A DNA stretch of 64,000 bases, taken from the NCBI GenBank assembly GCA_036346255.1, contig CM070628.1, positions 2,247,840 through 2,311,839 on the forward strand. The letters run 5' to 3'. This stretch comes from Ampelocalamus luodianensis (taxonomy: Eukaryota; Streptophyta; Magnoliopsida; Poales; Poaceae). Shown here piece by piece: positions 32,561 to 44,705 of the stretch; positions within the stretch are counted from its first letter, which is position 1, and the number at the start of each line of letters is the position of its first letter. The notes under the pieces are model-generated. The model was not told the DNA's origin, made no database searches, and worked only from the letters and a program-made list of their open reading frames with translations. The position numbers and the translations under genes are program-made.

Positions 32561-35240
32561 CATATTTCTGATCTGACTGCATGGAAAGTTATACCCACTA
32601 TCCAGTGAATAGTGGTAATGGTGGAGTACTATGATCTGCAATCAGTGCACAGATGATAGATAAATCCGTGTGAAATTATGCATGTTCAGGCTATCATTTT
32701 GTTTCCTCAAAACTTAGCAAGTTTATCAAGTATTAGAAATGTTCTAATTGGCATTATTTATATGTGCAGTTCTCTTAGAGTTTACTCCCATGAGGATGAA
32801 AACTCACTGGTCACCTCCTTGACAAAGCGTTCCAAAGTATCACAGTGCTCAAAGTGCTTTGCAGAGAGCCAGAGACATCTATATTGCCAATTAGAAGCAG
32901 GTCATATCCTTTCTTTCAAGGCTGATCAATGCAGAGGATATTTTAAAGTGGAATTCAGAAGGCATTCTTACCATTTTCTGTTCACTAGATCATGGTCTTT
33001 GGCTATCAATGAAAGATAGTTTCACTGATGTTCATCCTTGTCTATATGCTGACTAGCCCCTGTTATATGTGTATCTGATATCTCTATTTGTCTTACTGAA
33101 CATGGAGGCACCTGCCTTTCAGTTTTCATTTTCTATTTGGTTTGGGAACTATCTTTTACATCTTTCTCTATATTATTATGTCGTACAAAAATATCAGTAT
33201 GATCTAGTGATAAAACCGCGCTTTTCCCTCCCCACTCCCTCTCTCTTTTTTGTTTGGAAATGTAAGTTCTTGAACACATGTTACGTTGTTTCTAAAAATT
33301 TGTTCTCTAAGTTTGTTGGACTTGTCCTTCCTCCTCTGGAACCAATAATCTGGATAATGTATAAAGGAAGAGGAATATCAATGACAAATTTCTCAAAATA
33401 TATCTTTTCTAGCATTATGGAGCAAATTGCTTGGCCCAGGACCTTGGTTCATCATCCTGTGACATGACAAATTGTTGTAATCCCAATTCAGGTATGCTTC
33501 AGAAATCAGAATGGTGTTTGGTTGAGTTGGTGACTCATATACACATCCTTAATGCGGTATTCTTATCTCCCCTCACCTTATTATATTATGTTGTTATGAG
33601 TTTCCTATACTCTCAACTAATTTCTAATTTTATCATATCTACGTATTGTTGTATATATCTGCCGTTGAATGTTCTTATTTTGCATAAAGATTGTCATGAG
33701 GTCATGCATAGTTTGCCTTTGTTCTTTTTCTTTGGGTGTATAAATCTGACTTTATTATATTTGTATTATCTCTTTGGTTTGCATTTCTCTGGAAGAACAT
33801 CGCACTGGCCATAGATTGATCTAGTTTATGCTGATACAAGTTCTCTCTGTTTTCCATGTTCTAAGCATTATTGATGGTCTTATCAGTAATCCATTGACTT
33901 GACTAAATAATAGAGAAAAGATGTTATGTGCTGCATGTGTAACTTTGTATGTGAAGGCTCAAATGCTTTTATTTTTTAATGTAAAATGTGCTTTGGAAAG
34001 AAACTTTGTATGTGAAGGCTCAAATGTTTTTACCAGTTCAAGTGGGAAAATGAGGAGCACTTCTACTTCCCTCTCCCTCCCTTGTGTTCACATACATTGG
34101 TGAGTTAGCGAGAGAACTAAAAAAGGAAGATAGGATCAGTAGACCCGTAGTTGTTGTTCTGGTGGTGGTGCTGGTGCTGGTGCAAATGGGGATTTCCAGA
34201 GGTGCCTGCTTTAGGATCCTCACTTGCAGCACCACCCCTGGCAGCTCCATACCTCGCCCTGTCGTGAAACCAGAAACTGCACCTATCAAGGAGGTGTGAA
34301 TTCGCTTCAGCTACTGTTGTTTTCTTCCTTCGATGGATTTCATATGTAGGAATCAGGATGTGTCTAGAATACTGTGATCGTTATTCTCTTTCACCATCTT
34401 GGTTGTTTAATTTAGTGTATGTATATGCATTGCATTATATCTAAGGAGGCTTTGTTCAACATCGAAGTGTCCAGACATTTAAATGATAGCTATGTTGGCA
34501 TCTGTTTGTATTGTCTTGTGATGTTTAGTGACATAAATATTTCTAATAAGCTTCATTGTAGTTGTGATTGACATGTAATCATCAATTTCTCATGATTAAT
34601 GATAAGCCATAGTGAAAGAACAAAGCCCATTTATCATACTTTCTTTTAGAGCGAAGAGCGTGAGAAACAGACCCTAGTTCTGTTTTCATTAAGAAAAGAA
34701 ACTGCATATAGTTCTTACAACGACCATTATGAGCTATCTGCTTCGTACTGATCAGTGTTATCTTCTTCCCACTCAATAGCTTACATGGCATGTTTGTGCT
34801 CTTTCTTTTTCAGAATATAGTGAGTAAACAATGCTTCCAATTTTTGAAGTAATCAGCTAATTGTTGGTACAAGGCTACAAGCATGACGTAGCACGAACTT
34901 TCTGCCTTAACTGCATAAAGGACAGCTTGGATGTGGCAACAAATAGCTGCTATCTGAAAAGCTCGTACAAAACAATGCAAAGAAAGTTACAAATGTACCT
35001 CCATCCAAGCTACATCGGTTAAATAATAGTCGTTCAGTTCATAAGGAACATTGCACTTTAATTGATCTGATCCATTGCGAGTGCGTTGTTATGGTCATTC
35101 AGGCGACCATCAGGAGAACTTTTTAACCTTTGAGCACTTCTTGCATGCACACCAGTGATTCTTTTCAGTTTCTAACATTTCCATTAGGCCAGGAGAGAGC
35201 TGCAAAGGCTTAAGAGCATTGTGGTGATCAAGTTAGCTAC
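32561..35240. other. AT-rich non-genic stretch
   Basis: No gene recognised. A 25-bp word (ACTTTGTATGTGAAGGCTCA..) occurs at about 33944 and again at about 34003. Open frames of up to 132 codons (33069-33814) have the hydrophobic, Phe/Leu/Ser-rich composition of translated AT-rich DNA. A short TGG/TGC-repeat tract lies near 34159-34183. Confidence 0.4.
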
Positions 35241-36499
35241 ACGTGCTTACTTGGTTAGGACACATTTTTTTTAAAAAAAAAAACAATACATTTCTAAAAT
35301 AGAATGACAGAAATAAATGTCTGTTTAATAAAATTACAAAATAGGTTTCTGTCGACAATCCAAATGGTGACAGACCTGCCATTTGGAATGGCAACATGAG
35401 CCTTGTCGTTAGCAATACAGTGGCAAAGGTCTCTGATGCCATTTCAAATGGCAGCAGAGGCTAGTCTATAAAAGGGCCAAAAATCCAAACGACGGTGTGC
35501 CTTCACCGTCAGAGGGGATACATCACTGGGACTACGACGTCGATGAGGTCCTATTTCCGCCTGATGACGGTGCGCCTTCACTCCGACGGTCCCATCCAAG
35601 TCTCCGTTGGGGCTTCACAATTCCATGGTGCGTCTCCACCGTCCCCGCCGTTGTTCGCCACACCTATGGAGGTTGGTCGTCCCTCCAGGGTAGTTCAGGC
35701 GCCGAACCTCTTGACATACTCGCACCAGCCGCAGGACAGCTGGACGAGAGAGGGGCAACCCGTGGATTATGCCTAAAGAGGGCCCGTGAGTAGATGTACG
35801 ACCTATATTATGTAAATATTATTTTTTGTACGACTAACATTATGCTTGTGTCCATTTTCGATCTCATTTGTTGTTGTTGCGCGTACGACTAACTTTGTGC
35901 GGGACTCAACATAGCGGCACCCCACACATCGTGTAGACCAAACAAACTAGTAGACACCACCGAAATGACATGTACGTTGGTGCCAAAAGAATCCAGCTCT
36001 ATAAAAAGATCACCCAACCAACTGAACTCCACGCCCTTCTCTTCTCATCTACCGCATGCACGAATCGGGTTGCTAATTTGTGCATGCTATCGTTTGTAAT
36101 GCATGTAACCAAATCGTGCGCGCCATGTAATTCGCAAGTATGTTACAAAGTTTTATTGTCATAGTTGAAATCTCATCTTCTAAATTTAACTCCTAAATTG
36201 TTCTCTATTTAATATTTTATTCTCTTTTTTTTTGAAAATAATCGATTGGGCAGACACTTAAAGATATTACCAAAAAACTGAGTCAAATCCTTTAAAAGTG
36301 CCCAAAAAAAATACATGCGCATGTTGCCATTTGAAATGGCGACAAGTTCCTTTAAAATTGCCCAAATGGTGGCAGAGACATTTCACACTATTTGCATGAC
36401 GACAGGGCTCCTGATGACAATCCAAATGGTGACAGCGGTCTGTCGCTAATTGAATTGGCGATAGAAGCATATTTTGTTGGTGACAGGTATGATAAACAT
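35240..36499. mobile_element. Element with scattered CCATTT(N)AAATGG subterminal motifs (CACTA-like?)
   Basis: Both flanks of this 1.2-kb stretch carry variants of one motif in both orientations: GACAATCCAAATGGTGACAG at about 35356 and 36417, CCATTTGGAATGGCAACA (35379), GCCATTTCAAATGGCAGCAG (35438), GCCATTTGAAATGGCGACAA (36323), GCCCAAATGGTGGCAG (36360) and GAATTGGCGATAG (36453). Arrays of such motifs near both ends are typical of CACTA transposons. A TATA box (35467-35474) opens the interior. The canonical CACTA termini were not found. The copia element inserted at the right edge. Confidence 0.4.
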
Positions 36500-36504
36500 A
36501 ATTA

Positions 36505-37680
36505 TGTTTGAATTTATGGGCTTGGCCTATATAATATTTTAAATAAATCCTAGAAAAATTCCAAGGGCCCACTCATGCATAGTGAAAGATGGAAAATTCA
36601 ATACTATATTGCTAGTCTAGGTGGGGGAGACCAATATATAATATAGAGTTGGTCATACCTAGTTGAAGCATTCAAAAGAAGAACACACGCGCTCTCGCTC
36701 GCCACTAGACATGTTCACAGGCAACCCGGTCCGACGGCCCGGCCCAAGCCTGAGCCGGTCCGGGCCGAGTTTGGGACTAGATTTCTAGCCCAAAAGCCCG
36801 ATGGATGTAATTAAAAAATAAAGAAACCTTCTTTATTCTCAAAATGAATTAAACATCACTTGTTACTCTAAAAAGAATTAAAACAATAGTTTTAAATAAG
36901 AAAAAACAAATTTTGGGTCGGGTCGGGCTCGAGCTTGCCCATTTGTGGCCAGGCTTTTTTAGGCCCAGCTCAGCCCAACGTTTGAACAGGTCTACTCGCC
37001 ACGTCATGCCACACGTGAATGGTCCGGCGATTTCATGTTCGGTCAGTTGTGGAATGGGGAGCTGCTGCTTCTTTTTTCAAAACAGAGTGATGACATCAAT
37101 TTCTTTTGCTTGCTGTTAGTTCTATATGAGGGAGAGGAGTCTCCTCTCAGAATCAGAATAGTGAGGTATCAGTACCAAATTGTTGCCCTGTTCCTCTGCG
37201 CTGCGCAACCTCGGCTACTCCATCCCTTCTTCGACGTGCACATACATGGGGGAGAGCAGTGTCTCCGAAGACGGTGTCCCTCATAATCCTGCACGGGTTG
37301 GGGCGAATTAGGTTTTTAGAAAACGTTCGCGCAATTGCTCACGGCTTCCTTCATCATCTGCTTCACGTTGCCTTCTTCGCACCAGAGTCTACTGTGACCT
37401 TCCTCGGAACGATTCTCTGTAAGTTACGGTGATATCATTTGATATGGCTAGGCCTTGCTTCCTAGAAATAAATCATGAGATGATGTTGATGCCTACTTCT
37501 GTTAGTAGTGTTCTTGTTCTAGGCTTTGCCTTGTTAGCGCATATATATGAGGTATACATATTTGAGTTGATGATCATACTACTTTTCATAGTTCCAAATA
37601 TGTCTAGTATATATGTTTTTGTTGATTCAATTATTATTTTAGGAATTATAATAATCACAAAAGTATGCATATACCTAACA
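36505..37680 (+). repeat. Copia 5' LTR
   Basis: It begins TGTTTGAATTT and ends CATATACCTAACA. It matches the 3' LTR along most of its length but carries a 289-bp hAT-type insertion, and the 3' copy has about 100 bp of extra internal sequence. A TATA-like ATATATAAT lies near 36633. Confidence 0.85.
36698..37002. mobile_element. hAT-type MITE inside the copia 5' LTR
   Basis: The inserted segment 36706-36994 (289 bp) is flanked by CTCGCCAC (36698-36705 and 36995-37002). The ends TAGACATGTTCA and the complement of TGAACAGGTCTA are inverted repeats with one mismatch. It is absent from the matching place in the 3' LTR (about 48043), which confirms a secondary insertion. The interior has GGCCCGGCCC/GGGTCGGGTCGGG-type words and no coding capacity. 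Confidence 0.8.
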
Positions 37681-37707
37681 ATCCAAAAACCTGATTGGCA
37701 CTTTGTC

Positions 37708-38503
37708 ATGAATGATTTTGCCAAGGCAATGAAACCAGAGAAATTTACTGGTGTAAATTTCAAGAGATGGCAAATAAGGGTCCAATTGTGGCTCTCGACT
37801 ATGAATGTATTTTGGGTCGTGATACTAGGTTATGCAGGACCTCGTGTTGCTGCACAACAAATAGAGTATGACACTGCTATGACAATATTTATCGAGTGCA
37901 TTCTAAGCGTGTTATCTGACCAGTTTTGTGATGTGTATATGCACATGAAGAACGTTGCGGATCTGTGGCATGCACTCGAATACAAGTTCACTGCCTCAGA
38001 TGCTGGACATAAATTATATGTTATGGAGCAATATCATGATTACAAAATGGTTGATAATCGTTCTATAGTTGAGTAGACTCATGAAATACAATTCGTTGTG
38101 AAGGAACTCGCCCACATTGGTTATCAATTGCCTGATAAATTTGTGACTGGGGACATTATTGTCAAACTTGGAGGATTTTCGCCACATCTCTGAAACACAA
38201 GAGACAAAATATTTCCGTCGAGGATCTGATTGCTAGTTTTGATATTGAAGAGAAGACTCGGGCAAAGGATGTGACGCGAATGGTGTAAGAGGGACAGTCT
38301 AGAGCGAACATCATACAACATATTGATCAAGGGAAAGGCAAGGTTGTTTCGACCACCAACTTTAAAAGGACAAATAACAGTAAAAAGAAAGTGAACATGA
38401 AGGATATTACTTGCTTTGTTTGTGATGAGACTGGTCATTGGGCCAAGAAATGCCGCAAATGGATGGGCAAGAAAAATCATCCAGTGAAAAAAGAAGTCTG
38501 CTA
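37708..38503 (+). pseudogene. Copia gag remnant with CCHC zinc knuckle
   Basis: From an ATG at 37708 the frame reads MNDFAKAMKPEKFTGVNFKR, the usual start of the gag N-terminal domain of plant copia elements, and stops at 38076. Further gag sequence continues past that stop with additional stops (for example near 38191 and 38286). A retroviral-type CCHC knuckle (CFVCDETGHWAKKC, C-x2-C-x4-H-x4-C) lies at 38412-38453. Not functional as a single protein. Confidence 0.8.
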
Positions 38504-38505
38504 AT

Positions 38506-38763
38506 GTGATTATTGGCAAGGTCGAAGCATCTAGGTATGATAATTTACTTAGTATCTTTTTGGCATGTCAATCTACTAATTGGTGGATTGACACCGGGGC
38601 TAATATTCATGTATGCGCTTATGCATCTATGTTTTCTTCTTACCAGGTTGTACGAGGTTCTTCCATCCTAATGTGGAATGGATCAAATGATTATGTTCTT
38701 GGTGTTGGCACGGTAGATCTGAAGTTCACTTCAGGAAATATCGTGCGCTTGAAGAACGTGTAG
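38506..38763 (+). pseudogene. Copia aspartic protease remnant
   Basis: The frame contains WWIDTGANIHVC (from about 38581), the copia protease active-site region with D-T-G intact, then a stop at 38763 where the polyprotein should continue towards the integrase. Confidence 0.75.
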
Positions 38764-38816
38764 CATGCCTCTACAATAAATAAAATCTTGTCAGCGATTT
38801 CCTTCTATATCGAGAT

Positions 38817-39579
38817 GTGTTCAAATTGGTCTTCGAGTTGAATAAAGTAGTCGTGTCAAAATTTAGACTCTTTATTGGAAAAGGTTATGAGTGCGAAGGC
38901 TTATTCCGTTTTTTCTTTTCAGATTTTTTTAATAAGGTTGTGAACTATATTTATGACTCTACGAATGGTGGTGAGGCCAATGTGTGGCACCCATGTTTAT
39001 GTCATATAAACTTTGGTTGTATGTCTCGGCTTTCTAGTTTAAATTTAATTTCAAACTTTTCCATAGTCAAAGGTTCCAAATGCCAAATTTGTGTGTGCAA
39101 GCGAAGCAACCTCGAAAGTTTCACAAGGTTGTGACAAAAATAAATTCGACAAAATTGGAACTCATACATTCAAGCTTGTGTGAGATGAATGGTAGATTGA
39201 TAAAAGAAGGGAAAAGATATTTCATGACTTTAATTGATAATACCACTAGATATTGCTATGTGTATTTGTTGAAAACAAAAGATGTGGCATTAGACTACTT
39301 TAAAACTTATAAAGCTGAGGTTGAGAATCAATTAGATAGAAATATTAAAAGAATTAGGTCCGATCGTGGTGGAGAGTATTTTTCTAATGAGGTCAATCAG
39401 TTTTGTGCAGAACATGGAATTATCTATAAAAGGACAACTCCCTATTCACCTCAATCGAATGGGGTTGTCGAAAGAAAGAACCGCACCTTAACTGACTTGG
39501 TGAATGCCATGTTAGATACTGCGGGTATGTCTAAGGCATGGTGTGTGTGTGTGTGTATGGGGGGGTGTTGACTGTGTGT
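38817..39579 (+). pseudogene. Copia integrase remnant (interrupted)
   Basis: A GAG-pre-integrase/HHCC zinc region (WHPCLCHINFGCMSRL.. and CQICVCK) spans about 38985-39120. The catalytic core follows in another frame (39080-39571) with RSDRGGEYF and NGVVERKNR, holding the second and third acidic residues. The first catalytic Asp is replaced: the sequence reads IHSSLCEMNG where the family has HSDLCE. A GT-repeat expansion (39539-39557) distorts the frame just before the hAT-type insertion at 39588. The remainder of the integrase, with several stops, resumes at 40500. Confidence 0.8.
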
Positions 39580-40499
39580 CATATCCTCAGTGTTCCCCTA
39601 GGCGCCCGCCTAGGTCGCCTAGGCGGCGCCTAGGCGCTAGGCGCAGCCTCACCGCCGCGATCTGGGGCTAATCGGCGAGCTAGGCGCTCCACCCGCCTAG
39701 GTGGGTCAACGTCGGACTGGGCGGTCCAAGGCGGTGTCAGGCGGGCAAGGCGCGGCGGCTCAAGCGAGCTGGTGCATCAAGGCGCGCGCCTCCTCCAACC
39801 CCTCCTCAGTAGCGCCGCCTCCTCGTCGCACCTCCTTCCTCCTCCTCGCCGCGCCTCCCGCGCGTCGCCGACGCGCCTCCCCACGCCGCCTTGTCCCCTT
39901 GCCTTCGCTCGTTGTCCGCCTTTGCCAAATGTGGCAAAGAGTTAAGAGGAGGAAGGAGCTAGAGGCTTGAAGCGGGAGAGGGTGAATCGCTGAGTTGAAG
40001 GAAGGAACTGAGGCTTGAAGGCGTGGGAGGAGGAAGAGGAAGAGGCGTGGGAGGAGGAAGACGAAGGAAGGAGCCGGAGGCTTTTTACTTTTCTTGCTCT
40101 TCTTTCTTTGCCGTAGGAGAGCTGGAGACTACTTTTATGCTCCAAGGCTTTCTTTCTTTGCTTTAGGTCAGAGGACAAGAGGGAGTGGAGACTTGTCCGC
40201 CTTTTGATGTCCTACACGCCATCTTTGCTTTTATCGCCTTGGTTTCACGCCTTTTCTCTCTCCTTGGTTTCACGCCCTTTTCTTTCTCGTGCATGAGCCT
40301 CCTTGGTTTTGCTATCATTTTACTTTCACTTAGTCTACTTCCTACTCTATGTCTACCCTGCCATTTTATTACGCTGCTACTGCCTGGTATTCAGTCTGCC
40401 GCCTAGGCGCCGTCTAGGCCCCGCCTAGGCGAGCTAGGCGCTAGGCGGCTACCCTCCGCCCGCCAAACGCCTAGCGCCTAGGTAAACACTGCATATCCT
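39580..40499. mobile_element. hAT-type non-autonomous element in the copia integrase
   Basis: The element 39588-40491 (904 bp) is flanked by CATATCCT (39580-39587, 40492-40499). The termini CAGTGTTCCC and the complement of GTAAACACTG are inverted repeats, with a CAGTGTT start fitting hAT. Just inside each end lie dense CTAGGCG/CGCCTAG words that could fold into strong GC-rich structures. The interior has a GC-rich part (39700-39930) and then a purine-rich to pyrimidine-rich transition, with no transposase. Removing one target copy restores the copia reading frame across the site, as seen by eye in the continuing CHIL..RVP block. Confidence 0.85.
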
Positions 40500-41930
40500 G
40501 AATAGAGTCCCCTGTAAAAATAGTGAGGTAACTTTGTTGGAAAGGGAGAAAACCATTACTCTCGTATTTGCGTACTTGGGGTGCTTGGCGAGTCAATGTT
40601 CTAATAACTAAAAAGCACAAACTTGGACATAAAAGAGTGAACCGTATCTGTCTAGGATATACTCATCATAGTACAGGCTATAGGTTTCTAGTAATTCAAT
40701 CTAGGATATATATAATATGCCAATCAATATGATAATAGAATCCCGAGATGCTATTTTCTTTGAAAATATATTTCCTATGAAAAATTCACATAGCTCTTTT
40801 AGTCAAGCGAATGACTTAACTCCTGAACCTACAACCCCAATTGAGTATATTGAACACACATACAAACACGTACATGAGGAGGATGACAGTGTTGTAGCTC
40901 CTCAAAGGAGCAAGAGACAAAGGATTGCAAAATCTTTTGGAAATGACTTCACTGTGTATCTTATGGATGATGTCCCCAAATTTATTTCAAAGGCATATGC
41001 GTCTCCTGATGAAGAGTATTGGAAGGATGTGGTTCGTATTGAAATTGATTTCATTATCGCTAACAGAATTTGGGAAGTCACCGATTGTCCATTTGGTTGC
41101 AAGCCAGTTGGATGCAAGTGGGTGTTCAAGAAGAAGCTTAGGTCCGATGGTACAATCGAAAAGTACAAGGCTCGACTTGTGGCTAAAGGTTATACTAAAA
41201 AAGAAGGTGAGGATTTTTTTTATACTTACTCACATGTTGCCATATTAACTACTATTCGAGTACTACTATCTTTGGTGCCTCACATGGTTTTATTGTCCAT
41301 CAAATAGATGTAAAGACAACTTTCCTCAATAGAGAGTTAGATGAGGAAATTTACATGGATCAACCTGATAGATTTGTAGTACCTGGACAAGAGGGCAAGG
41401 TCTATAAGTTATTGAAATCTTTATACGACCTCAAACAGGCACCTAAGCAATGGCGTGAAAAGTTCAATAGAACTTTGACATTTGTGGGGTTTGCGGTACA
41501 TGAATCCGATAAATATGTATACTACCGTTATGGTGGAGGTAAATGAGTAATATTACCAGTGTATGTTGATGACATACTTATCTTTGAGGCAAACATTGAT
41601 GTGATTAATGAAGTTAAGTCATTTTTATCCTAAAGTTTTGACATGAAAGATCCGGGAGAGGCTGATTTTATTTTAAACATCAAGTTGATCAAGGATGTGA
41701 ATGAGATTACCTTGCTGCAATCTAATTATGTGAAAAAGGTCTTGAGCCATCTTTGCTATATGGAAAGCAAGCTCTCTCCAACATCTTATGATTCTAGTCT
41801 AATACTCCGAAAGAATCAAAGACTAGAAAATGATCAATTGAGGTACTCTCAGATTATTGGTTCATTCATGTACTTGGCTAGTGCTACTCGTCCTAACATC
41901 TCTTTTGCTGTAAGAAAATTGAGCTGATTT
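40500..41930 (+). pseudogene. Copia C-terminal integrase and reverse transcriptase remnant
   Basis: After the hAT-type insertion the frame continues with integrase tail sequence (broken by stops). Then from 40717 comes ESRDAIFFENIFPMK and the RT domain with NRIWEVTDCPFGCKPVGCKW, GTIEKYKARLVAKGYTKKEG and, after a frameshift near 41290, LYDLKQAPKQW and the catalytic YVDD (41562-41573). In-frame stops occur at 41544 and near 41632, and again at 41925. The order and motifs are those of plant copia RT (RVT_2). Not functional. Confidence 0.85.
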
Positions 41931-43387
41931 ACCGCTAATCCAGGAGATGATCATTGGCGCACACTTGAGCGGGTTATGCGCTATTTGAAAGGTACAATGA
42001 GTTACAAAATTCACTATACTAAGTATCTTGGTGTACTCGAGGGATATAGTGATTCCAATTGGATTTCTGATGCTGATGAGATAAAGATTACGAGTAAATA
42101 TGTATTCACTCTAAGCGGTGTTGCCGTCTCATGGAGGTCTTGCAAACAGACCATACTGACAAGGTCAACCATGGAGGCAGAACTCACAACATTAGATACA
42201 TCCACTATTGAGGCAGAATGGCTGCGAGTAGGGCTGTTCATTCGGTATTTTTGGTAAATACAGTTTAGTAAATATGGTATATACGGTAAATACTATATTG
42301 TTAGTTCGGTAAATACGATATTTTTGAAAATACAGTTCAGTATCGGTAAATCCCAAATTATTTCGGTATGATATCGGTAAATACCATATTTACCAAAGTT
42401 AACGTGAATTGCGAACGATGTAGCGGGCTAGCGGCCTTATTAGACATTTAGACGGTCAGTAGCGGGCTAGTTAAGAGTCTTGGACACACTCAGTCGGTAA
42501 GTGTTTGTCCGTCCACACTCCAAAGTCCACATCGTGTTAAACTAACAGATAGCTAGAGCTATTAGTACTTGCATGTTACACACACATGTACGCAGTCATC
42601 TAGGTTGCATCGTATGCTTGTACGTGATACAAGAAATATATATGGTTGGTGCATGTTACACACACACAGGCACTGCATGGTGCGTGCACTTGACACTTTG
42701 GCGGCACTCCTTGAGCAGCCTAGTACCAGCAGTCCAGCCTGCGCAAGTGCCCACTTCCCAGCCGGCCTGCCCAAGCCCCAAGCGCACATGTGAGTGATGT
42801 GTCGATCTGCCCAAGCGCACATGGGCTGATGGGTTAGCCCGTGGGGATAGCCTGGAGTGGTGGACGCCTCACGCCTAGACAGATCGGCTGGGCAGGTAGC
42901 TGATTAATTTCGGTACGCCCGGTTTTTTTTTGGTTTTCAGTCAGTTTTTACTGGAAAAACCGAACAACAAAAACCCTGAATTCTAGATACCGTACTGAAT
43001 ACCGAATATCGGTCAAACCGAGTTGACCGATGCAGTGCGGTTTTTTCAGTTTGGTACCAAATTGCACAACCCTAGCTGCGAGAACTCTTGATAGATTTAC
43101 CGGTGGTTGAAAAACCAATTCTAACTATCCTTATGTACTGTGATAACCAAACAGTTATAGTAAAGGTGACAAATGCAAAGGATAATATGAAATCTTCAAG
43201 ACATGTGAAAAGGCAGTTGAAGTCGGTCAGAAAATTGAAAAACTTCGAAGTGATAGCTGTCGACTATATCCAAACAGATTTGGACTATATCCAAACAGCT
43301 AAAAATTTAGCAAATCTCTTTACAAAGGGACTATCATGGAATATGATTGAAATTATATCGAAGGAGATGAGAATGAGACCCATGTGA
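41931..43387 (+). pseudogene. Copia RNase H remnant (split by a hAT-type insertion)
   Basis: 41970-42228 encodes MRYLKGTMSYKIHY, the GYSDSNW motif with the first catalytic Asp and the STMEAEL motif. After the insertion (42229-43074), 43083-43387 resumes with LMYCDNQTVI (third acidic position), SSRHVKR and the typical C-terminus TAKNLANLFTKGLS. A short tandem duplication (DYIQTDLDYIQT) is present near 43262. The polyprotein ends at the TGA at 43387. Confidence 0.8.
42221..43082. mobile_element. hAT-type non-autonomous element in copia RNase H
   Basis: The element 42229-43074 (846 bp) lies between GCTGCGAG (42221-42228) and GCTGCGAG (43075-43082). The ends TAGGGCTGTTCA and the complement of TTGCACAACCCTA are inverted repeats with YAGGG-type hAT termini. 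Subterminal regions carry repeated CGGTAAATA (left) and CCGAATATCGGTC.. (right) words. No coding capacity. Confidence 0.85.
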
Positions 43388-44697
43388 ATTACACACAGTG
43401 GTAACCCAAACCTATGTGATCAGAGATCCTATGAAATAGGCCTTGGAAAACAAACTATTTAGGTAACAATAGAGTACATTATTACTTTATATCTCACTCC
43501 ATATAACATCCCAAGGTTATGTTACCAAAATAAAATAAATAAAGTTATTATTTTATTGGATTTTTCTGAAATTTTAAAGAGTTTAATTGCTTTATTTGAT
43601 TTTCTGGAGTTTTTTTTCAAAAAAAAGGCAAAAATAAAATTTATTTGGGTTTTCTGAAGTTTTATTGGATTTAAAGTTTAAAAGGAAATTTTAAGTAATT
43701 TATGGAATTTTCTAAAATTTTAAAAGATTTTTTATAAATATTTTAAAGCCAAAACAAATTTATTTGCAAAATTAAAAGCCAACTTTAAGTTGAAAATAAT
43801 TTTATTAAGTCCATAATAAATAAGAAAATTTATGTGAATTTTTCCATAATTTTTGGAATTATTTTGCTATTTTCTAAAGCTTAAATGAATTAACAGTATT
43901 AGTTTAAATGGAAAAAAAAATTTAAACTCCCAAATAGTGTTTGGGCCGAAACCCAGGAACCCAGCCCAAACCACGTGCCCCACACGGCCCAACCCCGCGC
44001 GGCCCGCTCGCGCGCTCTCTCCCTCACTGACACGCGGGGCCCGCGTGTCAACCACCCTCACCTTGACCCCACCTGTCGGCCGCACACGCACCCCGCGTTA
44101 AAAACAACATCGACGCACATCAACCGTTGGATCACAAATCAACAACCATGATCTGTCGACACCTCCGGGCACTCCGAACATCCCAATCAATGTGACCCCT
44201 CCGATCAAACTTTAACGGCCAGGATCTCGCGTGACTTTCGGAGGCCCGAACGTCCCAGCCGTATCAACCGTTAGATCAAAAACGGGCGGGCCGATCTCGA
44301 TGGCACTACTGGCGATCCGAACATCTCTGTTAATGTGAGCCGTCCGATTACAATCTAACGGCCAAAGACCTCACCCATTGTTTTCTTCTCCATTTCTTTT
44401 CTGTCACTGACTTGTGGGCCCTCCTTGTGAGGCCTTTCTTCCTCCGCACCTTCTTCCTCCTCCGCTTATTCCTCCCGCAACCGCTACACCCCACCGCCAT
44501 GGCCGCACGCGAGGAACTCGTCAACGCCGCTTTTCCCGCCCCCTCTCCTCACACGGTCGTGCGCATTCAAACCGCCACTCGCCACCTCCCCCACTCCGGC
44601 CGTTTTCCCCCTCCCTCACGCCCACGTTGGCCGGATCGCGCCATGACCGCCGAAGGACCCGCGCGCACGATCTCCCGCTCCGGTACTCCCCGGCCCC

Positions 44698-44705
44698 TAT
44701 AAAAG
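44698..44705 (+). promoter_or_regulatory. TATA box of the gypsy-like LTR
   Basis: TATAAAAG in a GC-rich context, followed by a CT-rich, GC-rich leader (44710-45250). The long open frames in this leader occur on both strands and are not genes. Confidence 0.6.

Noticed and set aside
39701..40406. Several open frames between copia integrase pieces
   Set aside because: They lie inside the hAT-type insertion and are compositional.
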